This document shows positions 1 to 11,455 of a stretch of DNA of 64,000 nt, one piece after another. The stretch lies in NCBI RefSeq assembly GCF_014529535.1, contig NW_023504022.1:7367132-7431131 (forward strand), given 5' to 3'. The notes below the pieces were generated by a model that made no database searches, had not been told where the DNA came from, and saw only the letters and a list, made by a program, of their open reading frames with translations. The position numbers and the translations under genes were made by a program. This DNA is from Bradysia coprophila (taxonomy: Eukaryota; Arthropoda; Insecta; Diptera; Sciaridae). Position 1 is the stretch's first letter. Each line of letters starts with the position of its first letter.

Positions 1-529
1 TTTTACCAATATTTTCATCCAATGAGCCAAGATCGAAATTGTTCTTTTGTATTTTTAATTTTGAGTAAAAAATTGTTTAACAGCATGCATGCCTCTTAAA
101 TGTACCGTTTACTTTATATTGCTTCTCAAAATCTAGTCCTTCAAAACAAATTTCTTTGAATTTTCAACATTTTTATCGATATTTTTCGTTTAATAAAGTT
201 TTTAATTGTCATTTCTGTTAGTGCTCTGAGTTGAATACAATTTGGTCCCAAAAATTTAAATCTGTTAAAAAATGTGATCTACTGTAGTGCTCGAAACATT
301 ACTGCTTTTTTTCATCTAAAAATGGCAGATGTCTGCAGTAATACCTGCAGCTGTGAACAGTTGATTGAAATTATAAAAAATCTGAAATTACATCTCGAAT
401 GTTATGTACAGCAAAGAAGTCGAGGATCTTCACGCTGAGTCATTGCATTCTGAACTCACCTAAAATTCTAATTCCAATTTATATCTGTGCTGCAACGTAA
501 TGTTTCTCCCTAATAGTGTTTAGATTAGC
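1..529. other. AT-rich intergenic DNA, nothing recognised
   Basis: No convincing open frame, RNA gene or inverted repeat was seen here. The sequence is AT-rich with short homopolymer runs. Confidence 0.5.
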
Positions 530-657
530 TACAGTGAACGACATCTCAAATGTCTCACTGTCATTTTTTTCAGAGAATATCATTGTGAATTTGCAATGAC
601 ACAATAAAATTCTCAGAAAACTTTTACAGTGAGACATTTGAGATGTCGTTCACTGTA
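530..657. mobile_element. Tc1/mariner-like MITE flanked by TA
   Basis: A near-perfect terminal inverted repeat of about 30 bp starts CAGTGAACGACATCTCAAAT and returns as its reverse complement at 627-655, around a short AT-rich centre. A TA dinucleotide flanks each end (530-531 and 656-657). A terminus starting CAGTG with a TA target duplication is typical of Tc1/mariner elements. There is no room for a transposase, so this is a non-autonomous copy of about 124 bp. Confidence 0.7.
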
Positions 658-850
658 CTTAAAAATTCCCAAAAAATCTTAAATTACGTTTGAATTCTAA
701 AAAATTATAAAATATTCCTTAGAATTTCCGGACACACACGAATATTCTATTACTATGCAAGTAGCTTTGCTAACAAAGACTTTCCGTTGTTTCGAGCAAT
801 TTTTCTAATTCATTTGGTTAAAGTGACAAAAGCGTTGGCGTTTTCTTACG

Positions 851-927
851 TTAAGGCCAGGGTAAGGCGCCTGACATGCGCAATGTAAACATTTGCGATG
901 AAAAGCACCTTAACCTGGCCTTAACCT
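851..927. repeat. Short hairpin / small inverted repeat
   Basis: TTAAGGCCAGGGTAAGGCGC on the left arm pairs with its near reverse complement ending at about 926, with a loop of about 35 bp. It may be a very small MITE. No clear target duplication was found. Confidence 0.5.
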
Positions 928-964
928 ATATCCGGCGTCACGAATACTATTTTGAATAAAGGGA

Positions 965-2271
965 CTGCTAAATAGGGTGTAGCGGTTTTTACAAAATGTG
1001 TTAGTTCTTTTAAGGCTCAGTCGGAAATCCACTCAGCTGGTCCATCTGATCATTTTATGGAAGAAAAAAAAATTTCAAACTTTAATTTTGTGCTGCCGCC
1101 AGATCGATTTTCGAAAATTTCGTCGTTTTCGGTCCACGTCACATATATCGATTTTTTACGGTGGGCTCAGTGTACATAAAAAGTTGAGTCAACATGGTAA
1201 TCTAATCTCCAGCCTTCACAGATTATTTCATAAAAAAGATCAAGTCTAAAAAATATTTGTTGAGTTCATGAATGATTGTCAAAGTTCCCCGATGGTGATT
1301 TTGAGACTTTAATCTCGCCACAAAATTTGATGAAAATGTGCAAAAATGTAAATTAAACTTTAAATATGCTAAATGGACCGCGGTGAGTCAAATACAACAT
1401 CTGATTTGAATTGGGACACCTAAATTTGATATTTATCTGACAAAAAGTTGTGTTTTTGGTACTTGGAATATTGGTGGCGAAAGTCGAATTACCTCAAATC
1501 AATAATTTTTTAGCTTATAATGTATTCCCAGGTTCTGACAATGCGAAATCTTCAATTTTAAGAGTTTTCTAAGCTAATTTACGTACTGTTGACAAGTTCT
1601 AGAGCCAGTGGCTACGTCTCTTTACATTTTCAAATTTTGATGTATTTAATGTTGTAAATTAGCTTAGAAAACGCTTAAAATTGAAGGTTTCGCATTGTCA
1701 GAACCTGGGAATACATTTTAAGCTAAAAAATTATTGATTTGAGGTTATTCGACTTTCGCCAACAATATTCCAAGTACCAAAAACACAACTTTTTGTCAGA
1801 TAAATATCAAATTTAGGTGTCCCAAATCAAATCAGATGTTGTATTTGACTCACCGCGGTCCATTTAGCATATTTAAAGTTTAATTTACATTTTTGCACAT
1901 TTTCATCAAATTTCGAGGCGAGATTAAAGTCTCAAAATCACCATCGGGGAACTTTGACAATCATTCATGAACTCAAAAAATATTTTTTAGACTTGATCTT
2001 TTTTATAAAATAATCTGTGAAGCCTGAAGATTAGATTACCATGTTGACTCAACTTTTTATGTACACTGAGCCCACCGTAAAAAATCGATATATGTGATGT
2101 GGACCGAAAACGACGAAATTTTCAAAAATCGATCTGGCGGCAGCACAAAATCAAAGTTTGAAATTTTTTTTTCCTCCATAAAATGATCAGATGGACCAGC
2201 TGAGTGGATTTCCGGCTGAGCCTTAAAAGAACTAACACATTTTGTAAAAACCGCTACACCCTACTGCTAAA
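965..2271. mobile_element. Long fold-back hAT-like element with 8-bp target duplication
   Basis: The two halves of 973-2263 are near-perfect reverse complements, with arms of about 610 bp each and a central loop of about 70 bp near 1585-1655. The termini read TAGGGTGTAGCGG and its complement. They are flanked by the exact 8-bp direct repeat CTGCTAAA at 965-972 and 2264-2271. A (C/T)AGGG terminus with 8-bp duplication is the hAT signature. No transposase frame exists; the 83-aa frame at 998-1249 lies wholly inside one arm. A single-arm relative lies at 48184-48500. Confidence 0.85.
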
Positions 2272-2714
2272 GAAACATGTTCACCACAACAGAATAAACG
2301 AAAGATATGTCTTAAGCGACGAACCTCTCGTAGTGAATTAAAAACTGGAGAGGTCTTTGGTTTACAACTATTGATACCATGCATGAGCTGATTGCTAGGA
2401 CAGAACGTATAGGGGCGTCTCAGTCCAAACTTAATTTTATACGCGAGTTCAATAGGTTCATTCACGTACACTTCCTGATATTCGGTTCGATATTATGTAA
2501 AAGCTTATTACACAGAGTTTGCACAAAGTTTGTTTGTTTATCCTACAGTGGGTCGCCTCCATTAGGAGACTTGCACGAAGACAGTGCCGCGATCGGACCT
2601 GTTGTAAAGTGAATAACACAAATTCATATTTTCTCAGCGTCTAGCGATTGAATAATTAGATCTAATACTTCTAATGTTTAAAGTATCCGTAAAAGTTTGG
2701 TACTTCAACTGTTT
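2272..2714. other. Intergenic, no gene recognised
   Basis: Overlapping 77-79 aa frames on both strands (2232-2612) show no family features and are judged chance frames. No repeats were seen. Confidence 0.4.
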
Positions 2715-2945
2715 TCAAGGCTGTATACTTTGGGGAGGTCACGCAGACCGCCATTTTATAAGATACGCGGGAACACACCACGTCTGATGATTTTACATGT
2801 AAAAAATTTCACCACATCATCAAGACGACGAGAATCATCAGAGTAGGTGGATTTTTGTATGAAATCGGCCATTTTATCATCAACTGTGGGGTGTAATCCG
2901 CGTATCTGTATCTGCGTGACCTCCCCAAAGTATACAGCCTTGAAT
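2715..2945. mobile_element. MITE with CAAGGCTGTATACTTTGGGG termini
   Basis: The left terminus CAAGGCTGTATACTTTGGGG at about 2716 is matched by the reverse complement ending in CCCCAAAGTATACAGCCTTG at about 2943, with more pairing inside (the GCGTATC stretches). Flanking bases are similar (ACTGTTTT and AATTGTTT) but not an exact duplication. A diverged partial copy of the same end sits at 6047-6110. Confidence 0.7.
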
Positions 2946-4017
2946 TGTTTTAACATGTATTTCGTTGCATATCGCTGCTGTCAATAAAAGATGATTGCCG
3001 TTTCTAACAAGTTATTTAGTTTATGTATACTAAACTGAATGAGATGAGTAAACAATCAACTAGGAGAATTTTGTACTGGTTGATCACCATTAACTCAGGC
3101 TACTCTTGAAAGTTACTATTTATTATTGTGAACAATGAGTGGCCGTTGCGACGAAGTTTTCGTTTGATTTCCAAGTATTCTAATACAGGCAAAATCCATT
3201 TTTTTAGATTTGCATTCATTAAAATGTTTCAAGATGTATCCTCGTGTTGTCAGATTTAAGACCATTTTTGATGGCTTAAAGCTTTTATTAGGTGAATAGG
3301 TTAGTTTCGTTTATTATCGTTTCAGTTGTGTATACACAAAAACTGGTTCTTCTTTTCGTTCTCTCCTCAGATATATTATAGGTAGATATGCAGCACAAGC
3401 AAAAGTGTTGGCATTGCATAATTTATCGATAAAAATTTATTTCGAATGAATTTCGCAGAAAAAAAAAGTTTGAATTTCGATAAAAGATTTAGCAAACAAG
3501 TGACCTGGACGATCGATTTTAGCAGTCACCAAACTGTATTGTGTGTAAGTAAAATACCGTTGTTGGGTTGAGTTTGGTGTAGAATTTTGCAACTTGCCAT
3601 AGTCAACTCTATTTTCGGAATTAGTTGAACGTTGAACTTTTCATTTCTGTCCATAATTAATTTGTTTATTGATGTGTATGGCGGCATCCACGGTTGTTTT
3701 GTATCTCTCTATTTATACTGGCCTTGCATTTTGTGAGTTATGAACCATAAAAGTGTCATCGAAATACACGCGGACGATATTTATGAATAGGGAACAGAAT
3801 TGCTAGTATGAGAAGAAAGAAACGATAATTCAATTCCAGCTACCAGTAGTTGCTACGTCGTTGTTTTAACAATGCAATTTTTTACAATGCGTATTTTTGA
3901 CGATAATAAATTAGCTTGTCCAGAAAATCTTCCACAAAAGAAGAGACTCGGCGCTAAAACATCATATACTTCCGTTGAATATAAAAAAAAATATTTTTTT
4001 ACATTTATGACTTTGTC
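2946..4017. other. Intergenic, nothing recognised
   Basis: AT-rich DNA with no supported gene and no strong repeat. Short frames show no recognisable motifs. Confidence 0.4.
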
Positions 4018-4226
4018 CACGGCAGAGTAAAATAAACCAGGCAGAAGCGGTTCATTTTCGAAACGTCAAATAAGGGACCTAATACATGGGATGAAAATGA
4101 ACTCAAATGAACACTGACATAAATTGAAAAATTTTATTCGCAAAATATCAAGGGCTACTAGATTATTCAGGTCCCTAGTCAAACAAGCGCTCCTGCCTAG
4201 TTAACTTTACTTTGTCGTGCTTTGTC
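4011..4226. mobile_element. MITE of the 7-bp-duplication family, copy 1
   Basis: The element at 4018-4219 (202 bp) has termini CACGGCAGAGTAAA and CACGACAAAGTAAA (reverse complement of the right end). It is flanked by the exact 7-bp repeat CTTTGTC at 4011-4017 and 4220-4226. Its interior matches the elements at 22756-23108 and 39536-41519. The superfamily is uncertain because the 7-bp duplication does not fit the usual hAT (8 bp) or Tc1 (TA) rules. Confidence 0.8.
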
Positions 4227-4702
4227 TATTGTATTCTGACCATTTTCGTTAAGATGAATTTGTGAAAAGTTCATCCAGCATGAATAGAAAATTGAATGAA
4301 TGACCAGACCAACAGCTCTATAGAACCTTTCATTCGAACAACTTCCGACCTGATGGTTCTATAGAACCGTTAGATTGTCCCGACAATTTTGTAAAACAAC
4401 TTTTTTAAGTTGTCATTTTATCTTTGGGAATAAAGTTGTAAAAGGAACCGTATCGTACTTAGACTATGCTAAAAATAGTATATTTTGTAACGAGTGATGA
4501 AGAGTTGAATTTTTCGGTACTAGTCGTAAGCTGGTCCTAACGAATATACTATTTTGATCTCAAAGTAACTTTGTCAATAAACAGGCGATTCAATTTAGAA
4601 GTGTGAAGGTTCTTAGTAGTTAAAAATACTCTGTGGTCAAAATGTGCTCGTATGGACGCGATAGATATCGAAAATCAAACAACAACAAAAAAACAATTTG
4701 TC

Positions 4703-4890
4703 GTTGAATACAGGGCTTACTTTAGAGAATTAAAATTCTGAAAATTCCGAAAATTCTGAAAAAGTTCCGAAAAATTCTGAAAAAATTCCTAACAATTCCG
4801 AAATACTTTTTAGGAATTTTTTCAGAATTTTTCGGTACTTTTTCAGAATTTTCAGAATTTTAATTCTCTAAAGTAAGCCCTGGTTGAATA
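4703..4890. mobile_element. hAT-like MITE with 8-bp target duplication
   Basis: The element at 4711-4882 (172 bp) starts CAGGGCTTACTTTAGAGAAT and ends with its reverse complement. Its interior is made of repeated TTCTGAAAA/TTCCGAAAA units, so the whole element folds as one hairpin. Exact 8-bp repeats GTTGAATA flank it at 4703-4710 and 4883-4890. A related end (AAATAAGCCCTG) lies at about 55190-55212. Confidence 0.85.
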
Positions 4891-4959
4891 TGAAAGACTA
4901 GAAGTCGTTACCGTAACCGTATGCGAAAAGCCTTTTAATTTTTTGCACAAAGTATACAG

Positions 4960-6049
4960 TAAGCGGTTGCAAATCTCTGGAATATTATGTTAAAAGAATC
5001 ACCGTCGTTCCTTATGCCACACGATAAAATAAAGCCTGCATTCAGATTCGACAGATCTTTCAAAATAGTATTCCCGTCCAGGGAAGAATGGACCCAAAAT
5101 AAGGTTTTACCACCCTCCATCAACTTTTCGTGGTTCTCGGACGGGTCAAAATTTTCCAACCGATCCGGTTCAGGCATCTACTGCCCACAATCTAAGGTAT
5201 CTAAATCCTTCACACTAGGTAGCACTGCCTCCATTTTCCAGGCGGAAACTTTCGGCATCTCACAATGCTCCAAACTCATGCTAGAAGATAATACAAATAG
5301 CAAAGACATCTGGTTCTGCTCCGACAGCCAAAGTGCACTACAGGCTATCGGGGCAAATAAAATAAACTCAGCCCTCGTCCTGGATTGCTCCGATAACCTT
5401 AATCGTCTTGCTACCACCAATTCGGTCACTCTTGCATGGGTCCCAGGACATAGTGATATCATCGGTAATGAACTAGCCGATCGTCTGGCTAAAACCGGAG
5501 CAACAGCCTCATTTATGGGACCCGAACCCATACTTAAAGCAGCGCCATCTTATTTTAAAAACTTTATAAAAAATTGGGTGCAAATATCCTTTAAAAACCA
5601 CTGGTCAGCTGTTAAGAACGCTTCATTCGCAAAAGAAAGCATTAAGATTAACCCTAAAAACTCAAAATACATTATCTCTCTAAGCAGAAGAAACATTAGA
5701 AGAATCACAACTGCGTTAACAGGACACAGCGGTCTCAACAAACACTTATTTACAATGGGCGTGGTGGATGACCCTCATTGTCCCAACTGCGGCGATGTCG
5801 AGACAATGGAGCACTACCTGTGCAAGTGCCCGGCGTACATTACAGCCCGATCGAAATCATTTGGCGCGTATATCCTGCCTCACAATAACATCTGGAGTCT
5901 ATCTCCTCAAAGCATCCTGGACTTTCTCAATCAAACTACTAGATTGTAGATAGTCCGGCGTGGGTACGCACAACAGGCCCACTAGAGGCTTAGGTGCCAG
6001 GGTATTTACCCTACCCACTTACACTAACTAACTAACTAAGCGGTTGCAA
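4960..6049 (+). mobile_element. 5'-truncated RNase H-bearing non-LTR retrotransposon with 13-bp target duplication
   Basis: The insertion spans about 4973-6036 and ends in a (CTAA)n tail at about 6023-6036. The 13-bp direct repeat TAAGCGGTTGCAA flanks it at 4960-4972 and 6037-6049. Only the 3' part of a non-LTR element is present: the RNase H region, a C-terminal zinc finger and the tail. Endonuclease and reverse transcriptase are missing, as expected for 5'-truncated target-primed insertion. The RNase H domain with a short tandem tail suggests the I/LOA/R1 side of the non-LTR tree. The open frame is intact, so the insertion looks fairly recent. Confidence 0.9.
4987..5949 (+). CDS. RNase H plus CCHC zinc finger, C-terminal part of a non-LTR retrotransposon polyprotein
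   Basis: This 320-aa frame is the retained C-terminus of a retrotransposon protein; the first ATG is internal, not a true start. RNase HI motifs appear in order: FSDGS (first Asp, residue about 51), QAETFGI (Glu), CSDSQSAL (Asp) and PGHSDIIGNELAD (His/Asp). RNase H removes the RNA strand of the RNA:DNA hybrid made during retrotransposition. Near the C-terminus CPNCGDVETMEHYLCKCP forms a zinc-knuckle-like Cys/His motif usual after the RNase H domain in such elements. The frame has no stops, but without reverse transcriptase it cannot support autonomous mobility. Confidence 0.85.
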   Translation: MLKESPSFLMPHDKIKPAFRFDRSFKIVFPSREEWTQNKVLPPSINFSWFSDGSKFSNRSGSGIYCPQSKVSKSFTLGSTASIFQAETFGISQCSKLMLEDNTNSKDIWFCSDSQSALQAIGANKINSALVLDCSDNLNRLATTNSVTLAWVPGHSDIIGNELADRLAKTGATASFMGPEPILKAAPSYFKNFIKNWVQISFKNHWSAVKNASFAKESIKINPKNSKYIISLSRRNIRRITTALTGHSGLNKHLFTMGVVDDPHCPNCGDVETMEHYLCKCPAYITARSKSFGAYILPHNNIWSLSPQSILDFLNQTTRL

Positions 6050-6110
6050 GCAAGTCTATAAACTTTGGGGGAGGACACGCAGATTGACATTTTATGAGAT
6101 ACGCGAAAAA
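6047..6110. repeat. Partial, diverged copy of the 2715-2945 MITE end
   Basis: The stretch running from AACTTTGGGGGAGGACACGC to GAGATACGCG aligns with the left end of the MITE at 2715-2945. It directly abuts the retrotransposon target duplication, so the retrotransposon may have landed in or beside an older MITE. Confidence 0.5.
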
Positions 6111-8322
6111 AAAACCTTTTTCCATAAAAACAACGCAGACGAGAAAATAGTCATTGTCTCCACTCCGGTGAAACTTCGGAAGCCTTTCTTTTGAATAACG
6201 TTCTTGCGAAGAAAAGTTAGAAATAACATTCTCTTCAGTGGCACCCTCGTAATGGAATTTTCAACTTCTCTTCCACAATGAACAAACAACTGTTGCAGGA
6301 CGTAATTTCTTTAGTTACAATTTATTTCGTGATGACTACCGTTGCCCATTTCATTTTACCAACATGACATCCCTTAGTATCATGGGAACAGATATATTTA
6401 GCGAAGTTGTAAACTTTGCTGGTATAAAATGAAAAGTAATTTCTTTTAGTTATGTTCCAGTCTCCTCGTTCGTCTCATATCTGAAAGACTGTCACACCGT
6501 TTATTATTATCTCGACGTGTGAATCGTAACGAAATGAAAATATGCAATGCACCTCTTAGCAGGAATATTATGAACATAAAACCTTTAACATAATAAACCA
6601 AACACACAAAATCAAAGCGTGACCAATATTGTGCAAAAATTTATATCTTGATGTTGGCCATAAGGTAAAAGGAGGTGTAAATTATTTACGGTATCGTTGA
6701 GCTTACATATATGTATAGCAACATTATTATATGGAAGAAAAATTACAAATCGCATCAGAAAACACCTATATATCGCCAATGTGTTGTAAGACAAAATTAA
6801 AGAGACCAGCCACAATTTAGAGGCATCAAAAATTCACATTTTCTAGGAATTGTTCACACGATTTCTGAAATCATGAAGTCTTTTTCGCTTTGAATGCAGG
6901 GCACAGAGTAATTTTCATATTTTTATTGTTAGTTATGATGGCTAAAAGACACACAAAAAACGCCGTGCCGTACACAATGCTTACACTAAGGATAATGATA
7001 TGGTTAGCGCTAACGAATGAACTACCGTTCAGTGTGAAAATTCTTTGTATTAGTTAAAGCTCTCTTTTCTGTTTTGATTGGAGGTTTCAACTTACGGTGC
7101 ATGAGTTCCTATATAAAACGGAGCAGTTTAAGTACTCGGCCATTTAATATAAATATAACGCAATTTCAGTATGATAAATGGGCATTTAAGTGTTTTTACG
7201 CGATATGTTGAAAGCTTTGGCGATAATAGTGCGGGAATTGCAATAATAAATAGAATTTAATGATAGTGCAGTTATTATGTTGGTCAGTCAGACACTGTGC
7301 CAACATTGCTCGAATATTGAAAAATGTAATTTATTTGACGCTTTCATTGTCATTAATTCAATTTTAGTCTACCGTAGGTCTTTTGTGAGGAAATTAAGCA
7401 TTTTTCCGATTGAGGTGGTTCTCGTTGTATACAATATTTATCGGGTTTTTCAACGCATTACAAACATTAACTGCATTAACTTCAAGTACACCATAAATTG
7501 GGTACTAAAACCTGACAGAGTGTCACCAATTCATACAAAAGAAATGAAGAAAATGGAAGTCAAACCACAGTTAAATGTACTTACCATTGTGTTTATTGCC
7601 TACGGAGAAAAGGCACCCCCACAGTCTTTCCATTTTCTTGGTCCCGCCATGGGGAACAGAAACTCTGACTGTTTTTTTACTTATACGGTTAAAACGATCA
7701 TATTGATTTTGTGCTCATTCCGGGGCTCATTCGAGAAAAGAGTGTGACTCCCATTCGCTAGATTTTGTGGTGCGACCTTCAGCGACCTGTAAATTACAAA
7801 AGAAATTTTGTGAGCCGTAAGAACGTTTTGTCTTCTTATTACTCAGAGGATAGCCCGACAGTGGCCTTTTATTACTGGAAATCATGGTTTCAGCTAAGAA
7901 GCAACATTCGCAAAAAAAAACCCGATCGATTGATGTGGTAGGCTTTGAGAAAAGACGTGAAATTTTTTTGCTCCGCAAAATATTTTACAAAAATTCGAAA
8001 TTATTAGTTTAATATCGTCGTAATAAAAACGAATCGCGATTGGATAGTCTACATCTTTGAAAACTGTCTTGGAGCAACCATTGAAATATCTGGATTCTGG
8101 ATTAAAACTATTGAAAGGAATAATCGAATTCGACAAAAGTGGGTGAGTCAGCTACTGTGGATGTATCTATGGTGCCCTTATATAAACGCTGATACTAGCC
8201 GAAGAAGATGGTTTGAGTTCAATTGTAATTAATTCATTTGAAAATAAACGGCATATGAAACAAAAAATCGATTGATATTATCGTAGTGACGCAGACATCT
8301 CTTATTTTAGCCGATTCTTATA
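6111..8322. other. Intergenic, no gene supported
   Basis: The longest frame here (7277-7747, +, 156 aa) has no recognisable domain, no upstream or downstream partner exons and AT-driven composition, so it is not called as a gene. No repeat unit stood out. Confidence 0.4.
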
Positions 8323-8422
8323 AGATCTCACATTGGTTAGATTCCACATTGGTTACTATACAACTTAGATCCCACATTGGTTACTAGACAACTTAGATCC
8401 CACATTGGTTCCTAGACAACTT
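8323..8422. repeat. 28-bp tandem repeat, three full units
   Basis: Units reading AGATCCCACATTGGTTACTA plus GACAACTT start at about 8339, 8367 and 8395, with one or two substitutions between copies. A shorter partial unit sits at 8323. It is a minisatellite with no coding potential. Confidence 0.85.
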
Positions 8423-8471
8423 GACGCGAGAGGCAGATTTGTAACAAAGGATTTTCAAAAAGACTCTAAAT

Positions 8472-9130
8472 GCTAATGGCCCGTTGCTTAGGCGGAAAAC
8501 ACACGAGCAATTTTGCATTCACTGAGAAAAAAGTTGGCAGTTCCGTCCCCAGGTAATGTAATTTTTCATATAAAAATCACATTATCTGTGACAGGTAATG
8601 CTGTTTTTGTATGAGAAATTACATTACCTGGGGAAAGATTATCTGTCACAGGTAATAATCTGAAAACTTTTTTGTCAGTGTTGATGGTATCGACAATTAT
8701 GCTGCGTCCCATATTTTTTAGCCTGTGGTGAATTACGAATTACAATGGAAAACGCAGCATAATTGTCGATCCAATCAATTTTACTGGATTTCCAAGGATT
8801 CACATCGATTTTCAAGGATTTTTTTCTTAGACTTTAAAGATTTTCTTCGATTTCCAAGAATGTCCTTCAGTTGCGTGAGGATTTCTTCAGGATTTTCTTC
8901 GATTTTGAGGATTTTCTGTTGCTATGATTTTCTAGTTTTCAAAGGATTTTCTTTTGACCGACAAAGGATTTTCTGTCGAGCAATTTAGGGTTGATGGAGT
9001 CTAAAATTAAGCTGCATCTTCCATTGTAATCCGATATTCACCACAGGCTACATAATGGGACGCAGCATAATTGTCGACACCATCAATGTAAAATTGCTCG
9101 TGTGTTTCCCGCCTAAGCAACGGGCCATTG
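8472..9130. mobile_element. Nested MITE cluster: outer element with two inner ones
   Basis: Outer arms (AATGGCCCGTTGCTTAGGCG at about 8475 and its reverse complement ending at about 9130) enclose two further inverted-repeat elements. Inner element A (8519-8680) has termini CACTGAGAAAAAAGTT and CACTGACAAAAAAGTT and holds repeated CAGGTAATG blocks. Inner element B (8683-9084) has arms of about 65 bp beginning TTGATGGTATCGACAATTAT around a degenerate GGATTTTCTTCGATTT repeat (about 8775-8985). A fragment of B recurs at 10484-10545. No clean target duplications were found. Confidence 0.75.
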
Positions 9131-9169
9131 CCATACCTATTAGTTTGAATGTTGGAATGTGGTAGTAGT

Positions 9170-9334
9170 CAGGCCCCTTGTGTCAATCCGCTCGCTTTAC
9201 GTTTTTCGAGCTATTCAGTTACACATGGTTAGGAATTTAATGAAAAGCTTTATAACAAATTTTCTTTTTCGAAAATAGAAATTTTCAGTTCCTTTTTGGC
9301 CAAACGGGGCCATTTTTTCTGACACAAGGGCCTG
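9170..9334. mobile_element. MITE with CAGGCCCCTTGTGTCA termini
   Basis: The left terminus CAGGCCCCTTGTGTCA at 9170 pairs with the right terminus TGACACAAGGGCCTG ending at 9334. The element is 165 bp. The terminus looks hAT-like, but the flanking 8-mers differ (GTAGTAGT and GACTTTAT), so the duplication is lost or absent. Confidence 0.65.
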
Positions 9335-10960
9335 GACTTTATCGAACGTTTGTTGGTTACTATATCAGTTGAGCGTGTGGATTAGAAGGCCGAATAATAA
9401 GTCGTTTGGTTTTCTTGTGAATTTCTAGAGATTTGTGAGTTTACGATTTTTGCTGACGATGACAGTTATTAAAAGTCGATTTTCGAGGTCGATTTAAATC
9501 GATTTCACTCGACTCTGTTCATTCACCACGATAAAATATCTGTAAAATCATAAAAAATGAACAAAAATGATGCTAATAACAGTTATTGAAGTCATTATCA
9601 TAGATTTTATATGTTTATCAAGCGAATCTCAGAGATTATTTTCCATTGCATGTAATTCAACACATATAAGTATCTAAATGTTATAGACAAAATTGGCGAC
9701 ATCCACGGTACGGATTAAATTCTTTTACAAATGTAAGAAGGTTATAAAGACCGTATTGTGTGCCTTTAGGCGACGAACAACAACATCGACGAAAATAGAG
9801 CCGAGTTAAATTAATTTAAACGATATTTCACATTGCAATGAATTAAAAATAAACGTGAAATGTATGACCTCTTTGGATTGGGAATCAATAAATTTTCGAA
9901 GCAATATTTCCATGAGGTATTGTATAAACATAGAAAATATTTTAAAATATTGATGAAAAAAAAACAGAATTGAACTTAATTAAATTCTGCACGTTATTCC
10001 ATATTGATGAAGAATATTATCCGACTCTCTAAGCAAATAAAATCCCGTACAATTGGTTGTCTTAAAATTTATTTAATTTTTTATTTCGCTTTTTCGAATT
10101 TAAAAAAAAAAACTTTTTTTTGTGTAAGCTTTTAAAACGAATCCGATCAATTTAAATTGTGAATTTAAACTGAAAATGCTTTAACACACAATTTAACTTC
10201 TTTTTTACATGTTGAAATTCCCCTTTGACACCATTACATAATTTTCCCATAATCATATGTATTTTTAATCAGTGTGTGTACCGAAATTGTTTATTTAATG
10301 AACGGGGTGTTGCGAAAGTTTTTGTTCAACATTTTCGTAAAACGTTTGTTTGATGCACATTAGTAAGCTGAAAAGGAGCGTACGTAATGTTGTGAAGTAC
10401 GTACAAAGAGGATGAATTTTCGTAAAGTCAAGCCATTTTGCATTGACAACATCGGCAATTATACTAAGCTTTCCATCCTCATGTGGTGAATATCGAAATA
10501 CAATGGAAAACGCAGCGTGACTGTCGATACACATTTCTATAGATATGACACAGCTCACAGAGTGTTCACAATCAGGAGCCCCATTGAGAACTAATTACTT
10601 AGAATACTGACACCTACTTGACATTTTTCTTTTGTTCTCCAGTCAAGTTAACAAAAAAAAATCGCAAAATTTTATATCGACTTTTCACCATGAACATGAT
10701 CTACATTTTTCTTCAATTGGCCAAAAATATGCCGTTATGGCTTCTCGGTGAAATAAGTTGATTTGAATGTCTTGGCCAAAAATGAGTCACTAAGTCTTTT
10801 GATTTTCTGAAGTAGATCTTTTCCTGGTTGATATGCGTAGCTACAGTAAGACTAGAAACATGTTAAATTTCAGTTCCAGAGCGTAGCGAGGTCAACGCAA
10901 CGTTTTTCACAAAAAAGGCTTCCGAAGTTCCAGCTATTTCTCGCCTGCGCTGTACAATCG
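9335..10960. other. Intergenic, one MITE fragment
   Basis: The only recognisable item is 10484-10545, a piece of inner element B of the 8472-9130 cluster (TGGTGAATATCGAAATACAA, then AACGCAGCGTGAC). The frame at 10295-10558 (-) overlaps it and is not a gene. At 10878-10893 a GAGCGTAGCGAGGTC motif occurs (see findings). Confidence 0.45.
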
Positions 10961-11374
10961 TATTTTACATGACTAGTGATAAAAAGATGAAAAGTGGAGT
11001 TTTCGTGTGAATTTTGTTGATCCGAGGCGAAGCCGAGGTCAATTAACACACGAAAACGAGACTTTTCATTTTTATACATGTAATGGATTTTACATGCTGA
11101 GGGCGTCGAAAGACGTGCTTAAAACATGAAAAGTACGGTTTTCGACGCATGTAGCATGTAATAGTATTTTACATGACTAGGGATAAAAAGATGAAAATTG
11201 GAGTTTTCGTGTGAATTTTGTTGATCCGAGGCGAAGCCAAGGTCAATAAACACACGAAAACGAGACTTTTCGTTTTTATCCCGAGTTATGTAATGGATTT
11301 TACATGCTGAGGGCGTCGAAAGAAGTGCTTCAAACATGAAAAGTACGGTTTTCGACGCATGTTGCATGTAAAAT
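10961..11374. repeat. 204-bp tandem duplication containing hairpins
   Basis: A unit starting TATTTTACATGACTAG begins at 10961 and again at 11165, a period of 204 bp, with high identity. Each unit holds a hairpin: CGTGTGAATTTTGTTGATC, then CCGAGGCGAAGCCGAGGTC, then the returning CACACG stem. Each also has a second half with GTCGAAAGACGTGC and its neighbours. The frames on the minus strand (10870-11367) simply read through the repeat. Confidence 0.85.
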
Positions 11375-11455
11375 ATATTTTCATACGTGCGATGTAATTA
11401 ACCTTATTTTCTGCCCTCAAAAGACCATGAGAAAATGACGCTTTGTTGACGCCTT

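Noticed and set aside
998-1249. 83-aa frame, with a similar frame at 48343-48588
   Set aside because: Both are readings of the same transposon arm, so the apparent conservation is DNA-level element similarity and not a gene.
2715-2945. hAT assignment of this MITE from its flanks
   Set aside because: ACTGTTTT and AATTGTTT are similar but not identical, so the target duplication length is unproven.
7277-7747. 156-aa frame on the + strand
   Set aside because: No domain, signal peptide, splice context or repeat relation; composition follows local AT content. It may be chance.
10870-11367. Two similar minus-strand frames that look like a small gene family
   Set aside because: They are the two units of the 204-bp tandem repeat.
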